Notes: generated from the letters alone by a model not told the origin. Shown: positions 22,036-34,085, numbered from the stretch's first letter. The stretch is 64,000 nt of DNA from Metallyticus violacea (GCA_030762175.1 CM060831.1:139601001-139665000), one strand, 5' to 3'. A program made the numbers and translations.

Positions 22036-23695
22036 TTAGAGGCATTGCATATAAGTGGTTTGTATCTTATCTAGAAAATAGAAAGTAAATTGTAGAATGG
22101 GATTTCTTTTGTAAAATAAGATAAGTCAAATCATCTCAAGTTACCAGTTAAAGAAATAAAATTTGGAATTCCCCAGGGTTCTGTTTTGAACTTTCTTTTA
22201 TTTTTAATACTTGTCAATGGAAGAAAGTATTGGTGTTTGCAGATAAAAATATTTTGATTACTGGGAATGGAATGAACATCTTAAGTAAGAAAATGGAACT
22301 AATTAATGAAAATGTGCTACCATGATTCAACAAATAAGTCTCATAAATAAAGATAAAACAGTAGCAATAGGTTTGCACTATAAATGGAATAAAGGTATAG
22401 TCTTTCCAGCTCCGACGTTAAATAGCAAAATTTCCTATGTAAATGAAACAAAATTTTTGAGGGTTTGGATAGATAAAATTCTAAATTAGAATGCTCATGG
22501 GAATAAGCTCATCAAGAGATTTAGCAAACTTTGTTTTGCCACTAAACATTAAAAATGTCTATGGATAAAAGTATTTTACATATTTCCACTCTATATTAAA
22601 ATTTGGTATTTTATTTTGGGGGAGAAGAAAGAACAGTAATAAAGTTTTTAAGCTGCAACAAACAAGCAATAAGAATAATGGCCAATGTTTCAAATGCTAC
22701 CACCATTTTTTTGAATTTTCAAAATGCTATCAGGAGTATTTTAATCAGCTAAATATTTTGACATTGGCATCATTGTACATATGCAGGTGTTTCGGAAATA
22801 CTTTTACACACTTTGGTGGTGGGTTCCTCACACTAAAATACGAAAAAGGTGCATATAAACATGTGTCCAGAAATTCTTAATTTTTGAATTATTAATAAAA
22901 GTTCCCCCAAAACAAGAAAATAAAAAGTCCATATAAACATTGTGTCTATAAATCCTTAGTTTTTGAGTTATTAATAAAAGTTTACTTTAACATGTTTCAA
23001 GGTGCAATTTAACAATTTAAGTTCATAACCGAAAATAAAATTCATTTTGTTAAGTAATTGAATGATGTTATTGATACAAGTATACTGATGCACTTGGCTC
23101 ATCAGCATTGCATATTTATATGAATAAATATTTTTCGCAAAATGCAGCAATGACATCATTGAAGGTTAACCATTTATGTGATTTGGTAATAACCCTATTA
23201 AATATGTGATAGAAACAGTGATTTTAACTATGGCATAAACTTTCATTAATAATTAAAAAACTAAGGATTTCAAGAATATGTTTATATGGACTTTTATTTT
23301 CTTGTTTTGGTAAACTTTTGTTAATAACCCAAAAACTAATAATTCCAGACATGTTTATATGGACATTTTTTTCTTGTTTTGGTGTGAGGAACCTGCCACC
23401 AAAGTTTGTAAAAGAACTTTCGAAACATTCTATATAGTGTTTTATTGCAATTATCCAATTTAAAACCAATTCTATGATATTCTCACATATACAAGAGGGA
23501 AATCAAAATTATCATTTTTTAAGCACATTACAGCCTTATGTAAGCATTCTTTTGCCCTTAATGGAGTAAAGCTATATAATAAATTACAAGAGGAATTAAA
23601 ACAAATTCCACAAGTGTACAAATTTAAAAAACAAATTCATGATCTATTAATTAAAATTCATTTCTATTCAATATAGGAGCTCCTAAACAACAAAA
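22036..23695 (+). mobile_element. LINE (Jockey/CR1-like) reverse transcriptase remnant, interrupted
   Basis: Plus-strand frames give GIRGIAYKWFVSYLENRK (about 22033-22085), a KFGIPQGSVL-like thumb-palm block near 22150, FADKNILITGNGMNILSKK (family YADDT...; about 22232-22285), a FLRVWIDKILN block (family FLGI-ID--L-W; about 22456-22490), YFILGERKNSNKVFKLQ (family IIFWG-S-----IF-LQK) and RIMANV. After an inverted-repeat insertion the C-terminal block resumes at about 23560: GVKLYNKLQEELKQIP, then FKKQIHDLL and FYSI. The catalytic YADD reads ADKN, and stops are frequent, so it is inactive. Confidence 0.78.
22780..23440. repeat. foldback element with internally repeated arms
   Basis: Two arms of about 205 bp (about 22780-22990 and 23230-23440) are reverse complements. 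Each arm holds two tandem subunits of about 70 bp containing CAAGAAAATAAAAAGTCC, ATATAAACAT and GAGTTATTAATAAAAGTT. The central ~240 bp is AT-rich and includes AACATGTTTCAAGG. It splits the LINE between its RT fingers/palm and its C-terminal block. The arm sequence recurs at 11.93-12.08 kb next to a DDE transposase remnant, suggesting a non-autonomous derivative of that transposon family. Confidence 0.82.
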
Positions 23696-23699
23696 CATA

Positions 23700-25447
23700 C
23701 ATTTATTAGTACTCTCCTGTTTTATTAGGTAAACTGTTAAAATAACCTAATTGTAAACTGTATAAATTAAACAGAATTTTATTATTATTAGATAAGCTAT
23801 TCATTAATTGATATTAACAATGTATGTACCTACATGTATTAAATAGTCCATTTGTATAACTGTACAGTCTTACATTTTTGTAATCATATTTGCTATTGTA
23901 AATATTTAAATGCTGACTTAGCCAGGTTTATGTATAAATTAAATGGTGGGATAAATTAATATAAATATTCATGACCTGATGGTGAACGATATGGTAGAAA
24001 TCTGGGTCAGTTCATCTGCTTCATCACAGGTCTTAATCTTAAACTAAAAATAAAATAAACATAACAATTACAAAGTAAGGAATAATGTTGCAAAATAGTA
24101 CATGTAATAATATTATGTATTATTTACAAAAATATTGAACAACAGTTAAATGAAATGCACTTCACATCAAAAGCAAAGTGCAATTGAGTCTAAAATACAC
24201 TCTAGTTTTTAGAATATGAATCATACCTTTATTACTAGAGAAAGTGAAGAAACATGACACTCTCCAGAAATACTTAAATATTAAGCATAGAGGCGAAACT
24301 TACCAGATTTCCAGAATCATTCTGGCTACACATTTTTACCAATAGCTCTAAAATGAACTAATCAGAAAAAGTGCAGGCCACAATACATTGTAAACTTTTT
24401 TCCATATGCACCAGTATTACAATTTTGGTGCTGAAATAGAAGCTATAGAGTATACAATGAAAATGTTCAGGATAAATAAATTGAAAAAAGCAATTCTGTT
24501 GATAGATTAAAAATTTGCTATTTCAGCAATAGCATCAAACAAAATGTTGGAAATATGCAAATCATAAAGACATCTTGCAAAAACAAGAGCATACCTTTCA
24601 ATACCTCCCACACTGAACATCCTAGAAAATGATATAGCAGGTAAATTGGTATAGAAAGAAACAACCCTACAGCAAAAACGGTACAAACTATCTTTTCATA
24701 GCCGCAGATCACTTTTACAAAAGAAATATTAATACATAGAACAAAAGCATAAAACTAAATCAAAAGATAAATAATGGGAAATTATAAAGAGCACCTAAAA
24801 TTAATTACTTGCAAGCAGCAATGTTCAGATTCAATACAACTATGACTGTTTCTGGCTATGTACACAAAAATTAATATAAAAAAATTTATCTGTAAGGACC
24901 CAACAACCATCATGAACAAGAATATAAAGGAACATAAAAGGACAGAACCCTGTTTAACATCTCTCCGCTGAAAAGCAGGCAAGAACAACTTTTAAAGCTC
25001 ACCATTAGAAGATGGAAAAAATAAATTATATATATATATTAATATTTTCTGGATACTGTACCTTGACATTCATCCAAGAATTCATTTACTTTATAATATG
25101 ATTTTCATAACAAAAACCTTTTTACCTTTTTCTTAAAAGTATCTTAATTTTCATCTTAAAATATATTTGTGATAATATTGTACAATATAATTCCTCTATG
25201 TAAAACTGAATTTGAGTTTCTTACATTAATGTATTCAACCTGTTCACAATATGTAGTCTGTCTCTAAAACTTTCAAAAGCGTTAGATTTCCATGTAAGGG
25301 AACACCATAATTACACACCATTTACACCAAAATTTAATGCATCAAATAAAAAAACAAAAATCAGAAACTGAAAAAGGAAACTCTGCAATTTACACAGTCA
25401 CCAAATCAAAACTTCACGAGTCCTACATACACAAGCAATATATAATA
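23700..25447. other. CpG-poor AT-rich stretch, nothing recognised
   Basis: Short minus ORFs (24712-24518, 24988-24782) are hydrophobic AT-driven translations without family match. A short TA tract lies near 25026-25040. Confidence 0.5.
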
Positions 25448-25603
25448 TATGATTCAATTGAACTATACACTCTTAATGCTTCACTTACTTGTCATAACAA
25501 GTAAGTGAAGTTCAATATTAATTCAATTGGGAATCAAACACAGTGTAACACGCACTGTGAAGTAAGTTAAGCATTAAGAGTGTGTAGTTCAACTGAATCA
25601 TAC
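25448..25603. repeat. MITE-like inverted repeat, 156 bp
   Basis: Terminal arms of about 45 bp: ATGATTCAATTGAACTATAC and ACTCTTAATGCTTCACTTAC on the left match the reverse complement of the right end (ATGATTCAGTTGAACTACAC, ACTCTTAATGCTTAACTTAC). The flanks are TA-rich. No coding capacity. Size and TIRs suit a miniature DNA transposon. Confidence 0.82.
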
Positions 25604-25609
25604 AATGAT

Positions 25610-26415
25610 GTCAATTATATGATTAGCTTCACTGTGCAAGTTCCAATTTACATTTTAATGAATTTAATTTTTCTTGGGATTTTATCTTTTATTCTTTTTT
25701 GACTATTTATGTACATCATTGATTTAAAATGATGCCTATTCTTATTTAAAAAATATTTTAAAATGTATAAAAGCAGTATTGTTAAAAGGTTTAGTTGTGT
25801 AAAATAAGGCTACTGTGTGTCTTGGCATTTATATTTAAAGTTAATGTAATAAATTTCTTCTGCATAACAAATACATCCTTCACTTCATTTAACTTGAAGA
25901 ACCCAATACAATAATTCGATATGAAAGCAGGCTATAAACATATGAAAAATACAACTTTAATGTACCTAATTTAAATTTTTTTAACATAGACATTTAAAAC
26001 ATGCTTTACTTATTTTATTTTTAATATTATACATATAGTTTTCCATTACAAGGTATCATCAATTACAATTCCAAGAAATATGGTTTGTGACATATATAGT
26101 ATTGTTTGCTTACATATCAGAGTTAGATCATGTTCCTTTGTTCTCTTGCATATACAATTTTATTTTCTAGCATTTAGAACTAATTTATTTGTATCCAACA
26201 ACTCTATGAGGTTCCTTAGTGCATTGTCAATCATTTTTTGAAAATCTGCACTACTGCTTGAATATAACACAAATACCATCAGCAAAGAATGTTAATCCTG
26301 CTTCTAGACTATTAATTTTGTTATGGAAATGTCATATGCGACATTAGACTTACCATACTCATGTGAAACATTATTTATGAAAATTTGCCTTCTGTCAGTT
26401 AGATAAGAATGGAAC
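25610..26415. other. AT-rich sequence, nothing recognised
   Basis: No ORF or repeat recognised; CpG-poor. Confidence 0.45.
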
Positions 26416-26417
26416 TT

Positions 26418-26625
26418 CGACTGCCTCTGGTAGTCTAATGGTAATGTTTGCAAAAACTAATCCGGCTGTCCTAGGTTCGAATCCCGATCAGGTTAAGTTG
26501 GCTGGGTAAGTTTTTTTGTTCTTCCTTAGCCTGAGAAAGTGAGTGCCAGGTAATTTAAGGTGTCAAGGACTCTGAGAGCTCATTTGCACCATCATATAGT
26601 TTATTATATTTTATTTCATTCATAA
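26418..26625 (+). mobile_element. SINE family C copy with clear A and B boxes
   Basis: Head CTCTGGTAGTCTAATGG (A box) and CTAGGTTCGAATCCCGATCA (B box) with about tRNA spacing. The body has CCTTAGCCTGAGAAAGTGAG, GGTAATTTAAGG and TCATTTGCACCATCAT. Its 3' half is shared with 16140-16320 and 52325-52410. Confidence 0.8.
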
Positions 26626-27189
26626 CTACAGACTTACACCTACAGGATTTCAGTTCGAATCTCAGGAGGCATCACAATAAGACCAATGCTCATAAAAAAA
26701 AATTGACAAGGTTAAATATAGATTCTAAAAATATGCCTATACTGGTTTAATTTTTTTTTATCTATCCTTTCCAGTGTCATCTCAATAATGTATAAAACAT
26801 TAATGATTCTTGTTAAATACTAATTTTTCTGAAAATGTTGGTTTTCTACTAAATATTTCAAATATTTTTGAGAATTCTGGTTGAATTTCAATTGTCTTAT
26901 AATTGTGAATTTTTTACTTACTAATTTTTTTGGAATTTAAAAACGTGCAAAAATAAGTTTATTTATAATTCGCCAAAATTGTACACTTACTCTGGACTTC
27001 TTGGGTAAGGAAGTACAAAGTTGAATTCTCAAAATATTCCTTGTAACATTGAAAAAAAAAAAAAAAAAAAAAAACAATTGTGGGTTTATTTCATTAATTT
27101 GTGTTTTTATGTAGGCTATAAAGCTTTATATATTGCAGGCACTAAGAAATCCTTAGTTTTGGAGCGTAAAACCATTACATGTATAGCCC
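26626..27189. other. AT-rich sequence before the mim promoter region
   Basis: Contains a run of about 26 A at 27049-27074. Nothing coding recognised. The CpG-poor domain ends at about 27.15 kb. Confidence 0.45.
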
Positions 27190-27900
27190 CACGACAACGC
27201 TGTAGAATTCGGACCTAAAGTTTGTTGAATGCCCATTAGGGGGCAGGAGATTAGCCATAACTCGACTGTGCTGCCAGTAGAACTGAGCAGCGATTCTACA
27301 GAAGGAACGCAAGAAAGCTCCTGAAGATGGCAGAACTGCGCGTAGCATGTAAAGGTGCTAGTCGCGATAAAAAAACAGAGCGAGTAGCAAGCTGTGTAAG
27401 TAATGATTGGGACTCAGCAGCATAATGGTAATGAACAGGCGTTACCGTGATGGGTGTTAGTTAAATGTTATAAGAAAACTAAAGTGTATTTAGTATTCGA
27501 TTAAAGATAGCGAACAGATAACCATTAAATCGTAAAGCGAAAGAAGAAAATCGAATCTGCGAATCCGTTGCGTATTCTGTAAACAATCGAGTGCATTGTC
27601 TGATAGTGGCATAGTGAATTGGCCGAGTGATTTAACTTAATGTGCAGCCTCGTTCAGCGCATCGCATTTTTCATTACTAGCTTGTGAATGTGAAAAAAAC
27701 AAATTGTGTATGGATTATAAATGAATATGTTATGAGCTTAGGGCACCACCCCATTATGATAAAAAGCTTATCGTATTTTCACGTTCATTACGTTTTGGTG
27801 ATGAATCCTTCGGTGGGATTCTCAAAAATTGTAGTGAGTGCAGCAAAAACGCGACTATAATCAAAGATAAGTACGAGAGAACGTTGCTATCAAAATCATC
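27190..27900 (+). promoter_or_regulatory. presumed promoter and 5' UTR of mim (CpG-rich)
   Basis: CpG dinucleotides become dense here (GCGCG, GTCGCG, AGCGCATCGC and many others; about 40 per kb by eye), directly before the mim start codon and after 25 kb of depletion. An in-frame TAA at 27868-27870 ends the upstream frame. No TATA box or start site can be fixed; the transcription start lies somewhere in this block or slightly before. Confidence 0.6.
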
Positions 27901-27972
27901 ATGGAAGGAAACATTGAAAGAGAGTGTAGTGCACTTGGAGGGCTGTTTCAGCAAATCATCAATGATATGAAG
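27901..27972 (+). CDS. mim: missing-in-metastasis (MTSS1) first coding exon, partial
   Basis: The exon encodes 24 residues: MEGNIERECSALGGLFQ, followed by QIINDMK. This matches the very start of MTSS1/MIM proteins, whose vertebrate form also has ECSALGGLFQ followed by I-DMK and a splice junction right after the Lys. The start ATG has A at -3 and G at +4, and an in-frame stop lies 30 bases upstream. The exon ends AAG|GTACGT, a consensus donor in phase 0. The residues form the first helix of the I-BAR (IMD) domain, which dimerises, binds PI(4,5)P2 membranes and actin, and bends membrane outward; the full protein ends in a WH2 actin-binding motif. The remaining exons are not seen here. Too short for an ordinary ORF finder, so it could easily be missed. 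Confidence 0.9.
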
Positions 27973-30425
27973 GTACGTTTTTATTTTGTAAAAGAGAAAT
28001 TAACTTAAACTTTTGATTTTTTCGGTTAATTTCTTTTATGACGGCATACTAGTTTGAAGATCTTGAACCTGTAATTCATTATTGTTTAGTGTCAGTTATC
28101 ATAAGTAGTGAAAGGGAAAGGAAAGCAAAACATGCAACTTTTAAGTAAATTTCAATGATATACTTGACAATTGATCTTTTGTAGTTCCGGTACCCGAGCG
28201 GTTTACTGTGTTGAAGAAAAAACTTCAACTTATTTGGAAGACACTTTGAAATTCACAAGTGTTACTTTTAGCTAGATAACAGTAAAATATTTATTGTTAT
28301 TCCGTTGCGACATTGCATTTTGTGTTATGTAGTGACTTTGTAAATTTGACCAATACTAAAACATTTTATTGAGTTAAATTAAAATCCAGAGTGTCTACCA
28401 GTAACGATTGTTTTTAAGCTTGGCACAGCTCACCTGCGAGTCTGCAGTGTAATGTGCATATTTGCTGTAATAAACATCACAACGCTTATCGCGATCAATA
28501 TTTTGGGATGACATGATGAAGAATAAAATAAATATAGATGCACTCCGCTGCTACTGCACATGAGTAGCGTATGTGGTTTAAAAGCTAGTACTAGTTGGTT
28601 CGATTTCTTATTTAGTATTAATACTTGATTCGCGATGTATAGCAACATATGGGGCAGGAAAAAATCGCAAAAATAAATAGAGCTCTACTTTGACAAATCA
28701 GGGTGGACTTTATTAATGATAGTTAACGCTTCGTTAGCATTCACTTCAGTACGTTTAGGTTTGAACTGTGCTTTGTTGTCATCATTGGATTTTGAGTTTG
28801 ATTATGTTATACAGTGTCTTAAAAAATTGGATCTTAGTATTGAATTTGGTAATTATTTGAATGACAATTGTGAATGTGAAGTTAGTAAATATAGAATAAT
28901 GTCAAAAACTATATTATTACTAACAATCCGAAAATCTGATTCGTATTTCTACTATTTAAAAAGCTGATCAAAAAAAGTGCCTTGAATAAACATCGTAAGG
29001 CAGTAGAATTTTTAGTGGAAGCGTTTATAAAATTTGGTTCAGTTTAGTTATCATTATTATTATTATTATTATTATAATCATTATTATTAAGTAGTAAATA
29101 TGATTTCGAAGTAGGTCTTAGCAGTAGCACGTAGGTTTAGATTTTCCCGTGGTTCCCGATGTTGATGCTTAAGTTGCAGCTATTTTTGGTAATATCTTTT
29201 TTAATATCCAAGCAGTGGCGGAGCTGCGTAACGTCCTCATAACTTTGCAGCTAGTTTGCGATCATGTCTATCATCTGTATTTGTTTTGCAATTTTTTCAT
29301 AGTCTCATAAAAATAATCATGCGTATTGTATCTTGGTCGTCCACGTTTGCTTCATGTATACATCTATTCAACGATTTCTTGAACTTTGCCTATTAGATTT
29401 TCAATAACAGTTGTTTTTGTTGTATATCAAGAAAATAAATTAAGCAGCTGTTTACAAATGCACCTAAGTAGTATTAGCAAGACAAAACAGTTCAGGTGAA
29501 CATAAACCATGAGCGATTATTGTAACGGAAGTTATATAAAAGAATCCCGTGTGAGCTACTTAAGAGTATATAAGCAATTAAACTTTATATCCATAAGGCT
29601 CTCTTTGACGCATTTTTTTTTTTGAAAAGAACTTCCGAATCACGTTTTGTAAAATTTTATATTGGAACTAAGGCATGATTTGAACCTAAATAATATTTTT
29701 AAACTACAAGTAGTATTACTCAGCGCCTGCACCATATTTGTTGAGAGTCATAAAAGATAACAAAACGTAAGACAAAAGATGATCGCAGCTGAAAAGAATA
29801 TGCTGATTTTTCCTGTTAAAAATTTTCTTTTAAATCCCATATTCGTTTTAGCAGTACAAATGTTGCTTCGCACCCCGTATTTTATCCCATTTTGTATATT
29901 ATCTTAAATATCTTTAAACATTTCCCTTTCTGGATTAAAATTGGTATGATTAATATTAAATGGTATTCCGTTATCGCATGCAAATGATATAATTCGGTGA
30001 TTCTGATTTTAAATTCTTTGTACATCACGTAAGCACTGTATACTTGGTTAATATCTTCTGCCAACCAGTAACCAAAGCACATTTAGATTCCTTCATAATC
30101 TTACGTCCATCTTCAAACTGCTCAAGAAAAAGCATGGGACAATATGTGGAGCATCGTTTCAAAAAGGAGATAGTCCTCAATATAAAATTTTTAAGGAATC
30201 AGAAAAAATGCACAGCAACCAAACTAAAAGGACAAACAAATATATATATCTTTCGAGATCAAGACCCTATAAGGCTAAGCTTAAAAAAACAAATCAGTTG
30301 TTATAATGTTCAGGTGCAATTCCAAAAAAAATATTTGGACAAGTTAATTGTTGCATCGAACATATGGACTTATTTAAGTTTGAAACAACATACATACATT
30401 TTAAATGCAAATGACATGTAATGTC
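27973..30425 (+). other. mim intron 1, proximal part
   Basis: Begins with the GTACGT donor. It contains an ATT microsatellite (about 29050-29092) and short unrecognised ORFs (for example + 28716-28967) with no family match. CpG-normal. No second I-BAR exon is visible here or further downstream, so the intron probably runs past the window end; this is inference. Confidence 0.55.
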
Positions 30426-30429
30426 CTCA

Positions 30430-31360
30430 TCAACAACATGATATTATCTTCATCAGCGTCTTATATCGTCTGATCAACGAACCAAGATAAAAATTCAGTG
30501 AGTCTTCTTCCATTGTCACCAAATCTGCTCCAATACCTTGTCAACATCATTCCTTTTACCATGTTTAATCTTGGGTACCAATGTCACAGTATCTGGAGGA
30601 CAAACATTTTGCTCTGAACGACCCCTTTCAAAACTGATTGGAATTTTTAAAAGGGTCATCTAATCTATAAGTAGGCTGCACTATTACAATAGCTTTAACC
30701 TTGACCGATTTCATTAATATGGTTCTCTATATCCGCAATGCCATCTAACTTTTTAACACATTAGATAAAATTACTTAAAATCCCGAACAGTCCAATCTTT
30801 ACCCAGTAAATGCATAATGCCTACTTTTCCATATATTTCGTCGTATTCTTCTGGTGCATTTATTTCAGACATCTTTCGTAACTCATTTTCTTTAATTCCA
30901 AACGTTCCATCTGGTGGCAGAAATGAATGTCACGTGATTGGAAAAGTCATTGTGTGAAAGAGAATGTTTCAAAAGACACCATAAAAGAGCATGTACAACG
31001 TGATTGTTTCGGTTTTGTCCACCACACCCATCATATAAGTGTCTTACAATTGTAATATGACCAAATTAGAGATTACTGAGGAAATTAGTACAGAACACAT
31101 TTCAACAGCACCACAACCACCCTGGGTTTCTGCCCAGCAATAGAAGTGCGAGAATTTTCTCTGTCAGTTAATGCAAAGAGCATAAATTGAAAGCTGCTGT
31201 GAATAGTAAACCTCCCTTTGGAAAGTTTAAGGAGATGCTGAACTTGCTGGGGGTCAAAGGAGAGCGAAACGCTGCTCATAGGCTTCTCCTTCATAATTTT
31301 ATTGAAGGTTTTTGTCCTCAAATTGTGATGAACTAAGACTACTTTAAGTTTTGTTTTTAT
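30430..31360 (-). mobile_element. decayed DGCGGQN-type transposon protein
   Basis: Minus-strand frames show, in order, DPQQVQHLLKLSKG, YYSQQLSIYALCI, LYDGCGGQNRNNHVVHALLW (about 31040-30980), ATRWN and, at about 30920-30780, DGTFGIKENELRKMSE and DWTVRDFK. These blocks recur in a widespread family of insect and cnidarian repeat-encoded proteins with a YSDGCGGQNKN motif that probably carries a catalytic Asp. I am not certain of its superfamily name. Stops and frameshifts make it a remnant. Confidence 0.55.
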
Positions 31361-31364
31361 CATT

Positions 31365-32229
31365 GGTGAATTTCAGTAAATAGGACATTCATGCACAGTG
31401 ACATTTTTGGCGCGAATAATGACTCATTCTTCCAAATTTGATAGGAAACTAAATATATACTTTTTATTTTCATCAAAAAGCTTACTCTTGCGATCACCCC
31501 CTCTTCGCTGGGCAACAACAACAACAATAATAACAATAACAATAATAATAATAATAATTACATGGCATGGTATTTTAAATAAATTATAAATTTAGTATAA
31601 TAATAACTGTAAAATTACTTGCCCTCACAATCTTACTTCCGTTTATTTAAAGGATTCCTCTTCCTAGATTCTTTAGATTCATATTTCTGTCCAACCTTCC
31701 ATCCTCTTAAGCATACGTCGCAACACGCCAGCTTTTCTCATATTGAATAAGCGACAATGCGTTTTGTATTGTTCAATTCTCTAACTTTTGTACACATTAT
31801 ACGAAAAGAACACAGGAAACAGCATTTCTTGGACAGACTACATTTTTTTCCGACACACTGAATATGCAATTTGAGGTCTATATTTTACATAGACAGATTA
31901 GTTTTGAAGAGAAAAAACGTTGTAGTACTATGCAAAGCATTATTGGGAGTAAGAAATCGCACCAAACAGAATTTTGCCCATGAATGGACCAACTGCTTTT
32001 TGAAACGATGCTTCTCATATGAAATTAAGGATGATATAACGTTGCATACGTCAATAATTTATGTTCAACAATCCATTATTGCGTGCAGTTTTAAACAGTT
32101 ACCTAAATTACCAATTAGATAATTGTTTAGAACTAATTGTGAAATTAATAAATAACAGCTTTAATACCTTTTACTTACGTCTTCTTTATTTGCCACCCAT
32201 GCAACAAAGAGTGGCAACGATTTTTTTCA
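31365..32229. other. mim intron; no gene recognised
   Basis: Includes an (AAC/AAT)n microsatellite at about 31508-31557, which creates a poly-Leu shadow ORF on the minus strand. Short + ORFs at 31871-32288 show no recognisable domain. Confidence 0.5.
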
Positions 32230-32315
32230 AAGTACTTTTCACTACAGAGGCATCACAGGCGGTGGACACTGATGAAATCATAAATTGATGAGGGATTTGA
32301 AGGTGGAAGGAGAGA
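32230..32315 (-). mobile_element. SINE family B, 3' end fragment
   Basis: ACTACAGAGGCATCACAGGC, GGTGGACACTGATGA and the following AT-rich words match the 3' region of the B copies at 9.8 and 60.7 kb. The remainder is lost or too diverged; a tRNA-like B box (ATTCGAACC) at about 32373 may belong to it. Confidence 0.55.
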
Positions 32316-33051
32316 AGCAGCATTTCTTTTATTTTATTTTGACAGTAAGAGGGGCCGAGATGATGTCCTGTATTCGAACCACAGACGTTCAGTTCACCGA
32401 CCTTGCCACCCGTATCGTTGTCTGTAACTTGTTTTTAGTGTCAACAATCGAGTGCGCATGGGCGTTTGCAGATGTTTTCTCTCTTACTGTGCTTCGTATC
32501 CTAAAAACTTTCATTCATATACGGAATTTTGATTTCTCAATATCATTTTGAGTAACTGACATGTTCTTTGTTTATTGGAAGCCCGTTGTTTTTTAAACTT
32601 TTGATTTGATGTCTACGATGTCCCAATTTTTGTTACTCTTTTCAGTTGGAGTTAAAATTATTGGTTTCCCATTCAATAAGCATTCTTGGTGCCGCCCATA
32701 TGCTGAAACCGCGCTACTTCGTACCATCTCTCATTAATACGAACTGGAGTAATAACAGAATTAATCATTTAAGTCGAGCCTTATAATACTGTATTAGTAG
32801 CAAACTTTTATTTATTATATTCTTTCACAGTTACTTGCAAAACTTGGTTTTCACACACAACAACAACATGCATTTGGAGCCCCAAAACACGATTGCAAGA
32901 CCTTTTCCGGCTCCTCCACCCCATACTTGTTCTATTGTTTTGGGGGGGGGGGGGGGCGTAGAGGTATACCCACGTCCCGTCACAATTCGGGTCGAGAAGC
33001 CTCCGGCTGTTGTCCGAACATTTTCCTGTGAGTGAGGAGACAAGGGACATA
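32316..33051. other. mim intron; poly-G tract, no gene
   Basis: A run of about 15 G at 32942-32956 produces overlapping poly-Pro/poly-Gly shadow ORFs in three frames. No coding signal. Confidence 0.5.
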
Positions 33052-34085
33052 CGAGGGAGGGTAGGTCCATAAGTTTCGAGCCTAACCATTTTCTAGGTAC
33101 GATTAAGACAAAAACTATATTAACATTTCAAGCCCCCCCCCCCAAAATAGTCAGAAGTCTTGTCTGCAAAATGGGCATAAACATCATCCATTACTTTCGT
33201 CACAATTGAATTTCCTTCTTCGAGGGTTCTCCTTGAGTTTTGAGAAGAGGAAATAGTCACTGGGAAATAGATCTGGGCTGTAGGGTGGGTAGTCGATCTC
33301 CGTGAAGCCACATTTCTTTACAGTTTCCTTTTCAACAAGAGCTGTGTGCACAGGCGCTTTGTCGTGAAGAAGGTGCACACCACCACTCAGCTTTCCTCTC
33401 CTTTTCTCTTTGATGGAAGCACGTAGTCTGTGCAGTAGGCCAGCATAGTACTCCCCATTTACTGTGGCGTTCCTATCCTTAAAGTGAATGAATTTCTTTC
33501 TCGTTACCACGGTAGAGTTCCAAAAATGCCTGACAACTGATGACTAGTTGCTGCTTTTGGACTGAGGAAAGAAGTGTAGGTATCCATCTTGCACTTACCT
33601 TATTCATGTTTAAATATTCATGAATAATTCGAAGGATTGTTGCTTTTAGAAAGGCCCACCCTTGCTGCTATTTCTGTAACTTTGAGCCGCTGGTCTTCCA
33701 TAATTTCTCCTTCCACAAGAGCGATGTTTCCAGGAGTAAGCACCTCCAAGGGCCAACTGCACGCTCTTCTTCTTCAATGCTTTCTCGACACATTCGAAAA
33801 AGTTTGTCCCATTCTTTTAAGGTAGAATATGGGGGGAATGCTACCCCATATACACAGTCCAATCGCTGTTTGATTTCATTTGGAATAAGTTCTTCTTTTG
33901 TGAAGAATTTAATAACAGCTTTATACTCCATTTCGATCATGTCACAATCTTCTACAAATAACCTTCTTTATGCAACTGTGTCTGAACACGGCGGAGCGAA
34001 GTTACAGCTGCAATTATTTACTTAACAGATACAGTGTGACACCAGAGAAGGCTTTTGTGAAGGCGATAACCTTTATCGGCGAGGC
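33052..34085 (-). mobile_element. mariner family V, internally deleted copy 1
   Basis: Starts at CGAGGGAGGG after TA (33050-33051). Minus frames: an N-terminal part (33940-33670) with YKAVIKFFTKEELIPNEIKQ, LDCVYG and YSTLKEWDKLFR; then KVSARWIPTLL and QAFLELYRGNEKE (about 33610-33500). Next comes a jump straight to ATVNGEYYAGLLHRLR, KEKRRGKLSGG, LLHDKAPVH (second catalytic Asp; usual Asn replaced by Lys), DYPPYSPDLFPSDYFLFSKL (last catalytic Asp). The block containing the first catalytic Asp through DYLP is deleted. A C-run (about 33127-33136) lies near the 3' end. The right end diverges from the sister copy after about 34085. Confidence 0.85.

Noticed and set aside
28716..28967. 83-codon + ORF as a second mim exon
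   Set aside because: Its translation does not resemble the I-BAR domain and it lacks splice signals in the right phase.
30420..30480. CTGATGA on the minus strand near 30465
   Set aside because: No GAAA, no stem II and no cleavage triplet in order.
31360..31542. Poly-Leu minus ORF
   Set aside because: It is the translation of an AAC/AAT microsatellite.
32808..33089. Overlapping Pro/Gly-rich ORFs on both strands
   Set aside because: Created by a 15-G run; three frames are open at once, which argues against coding.
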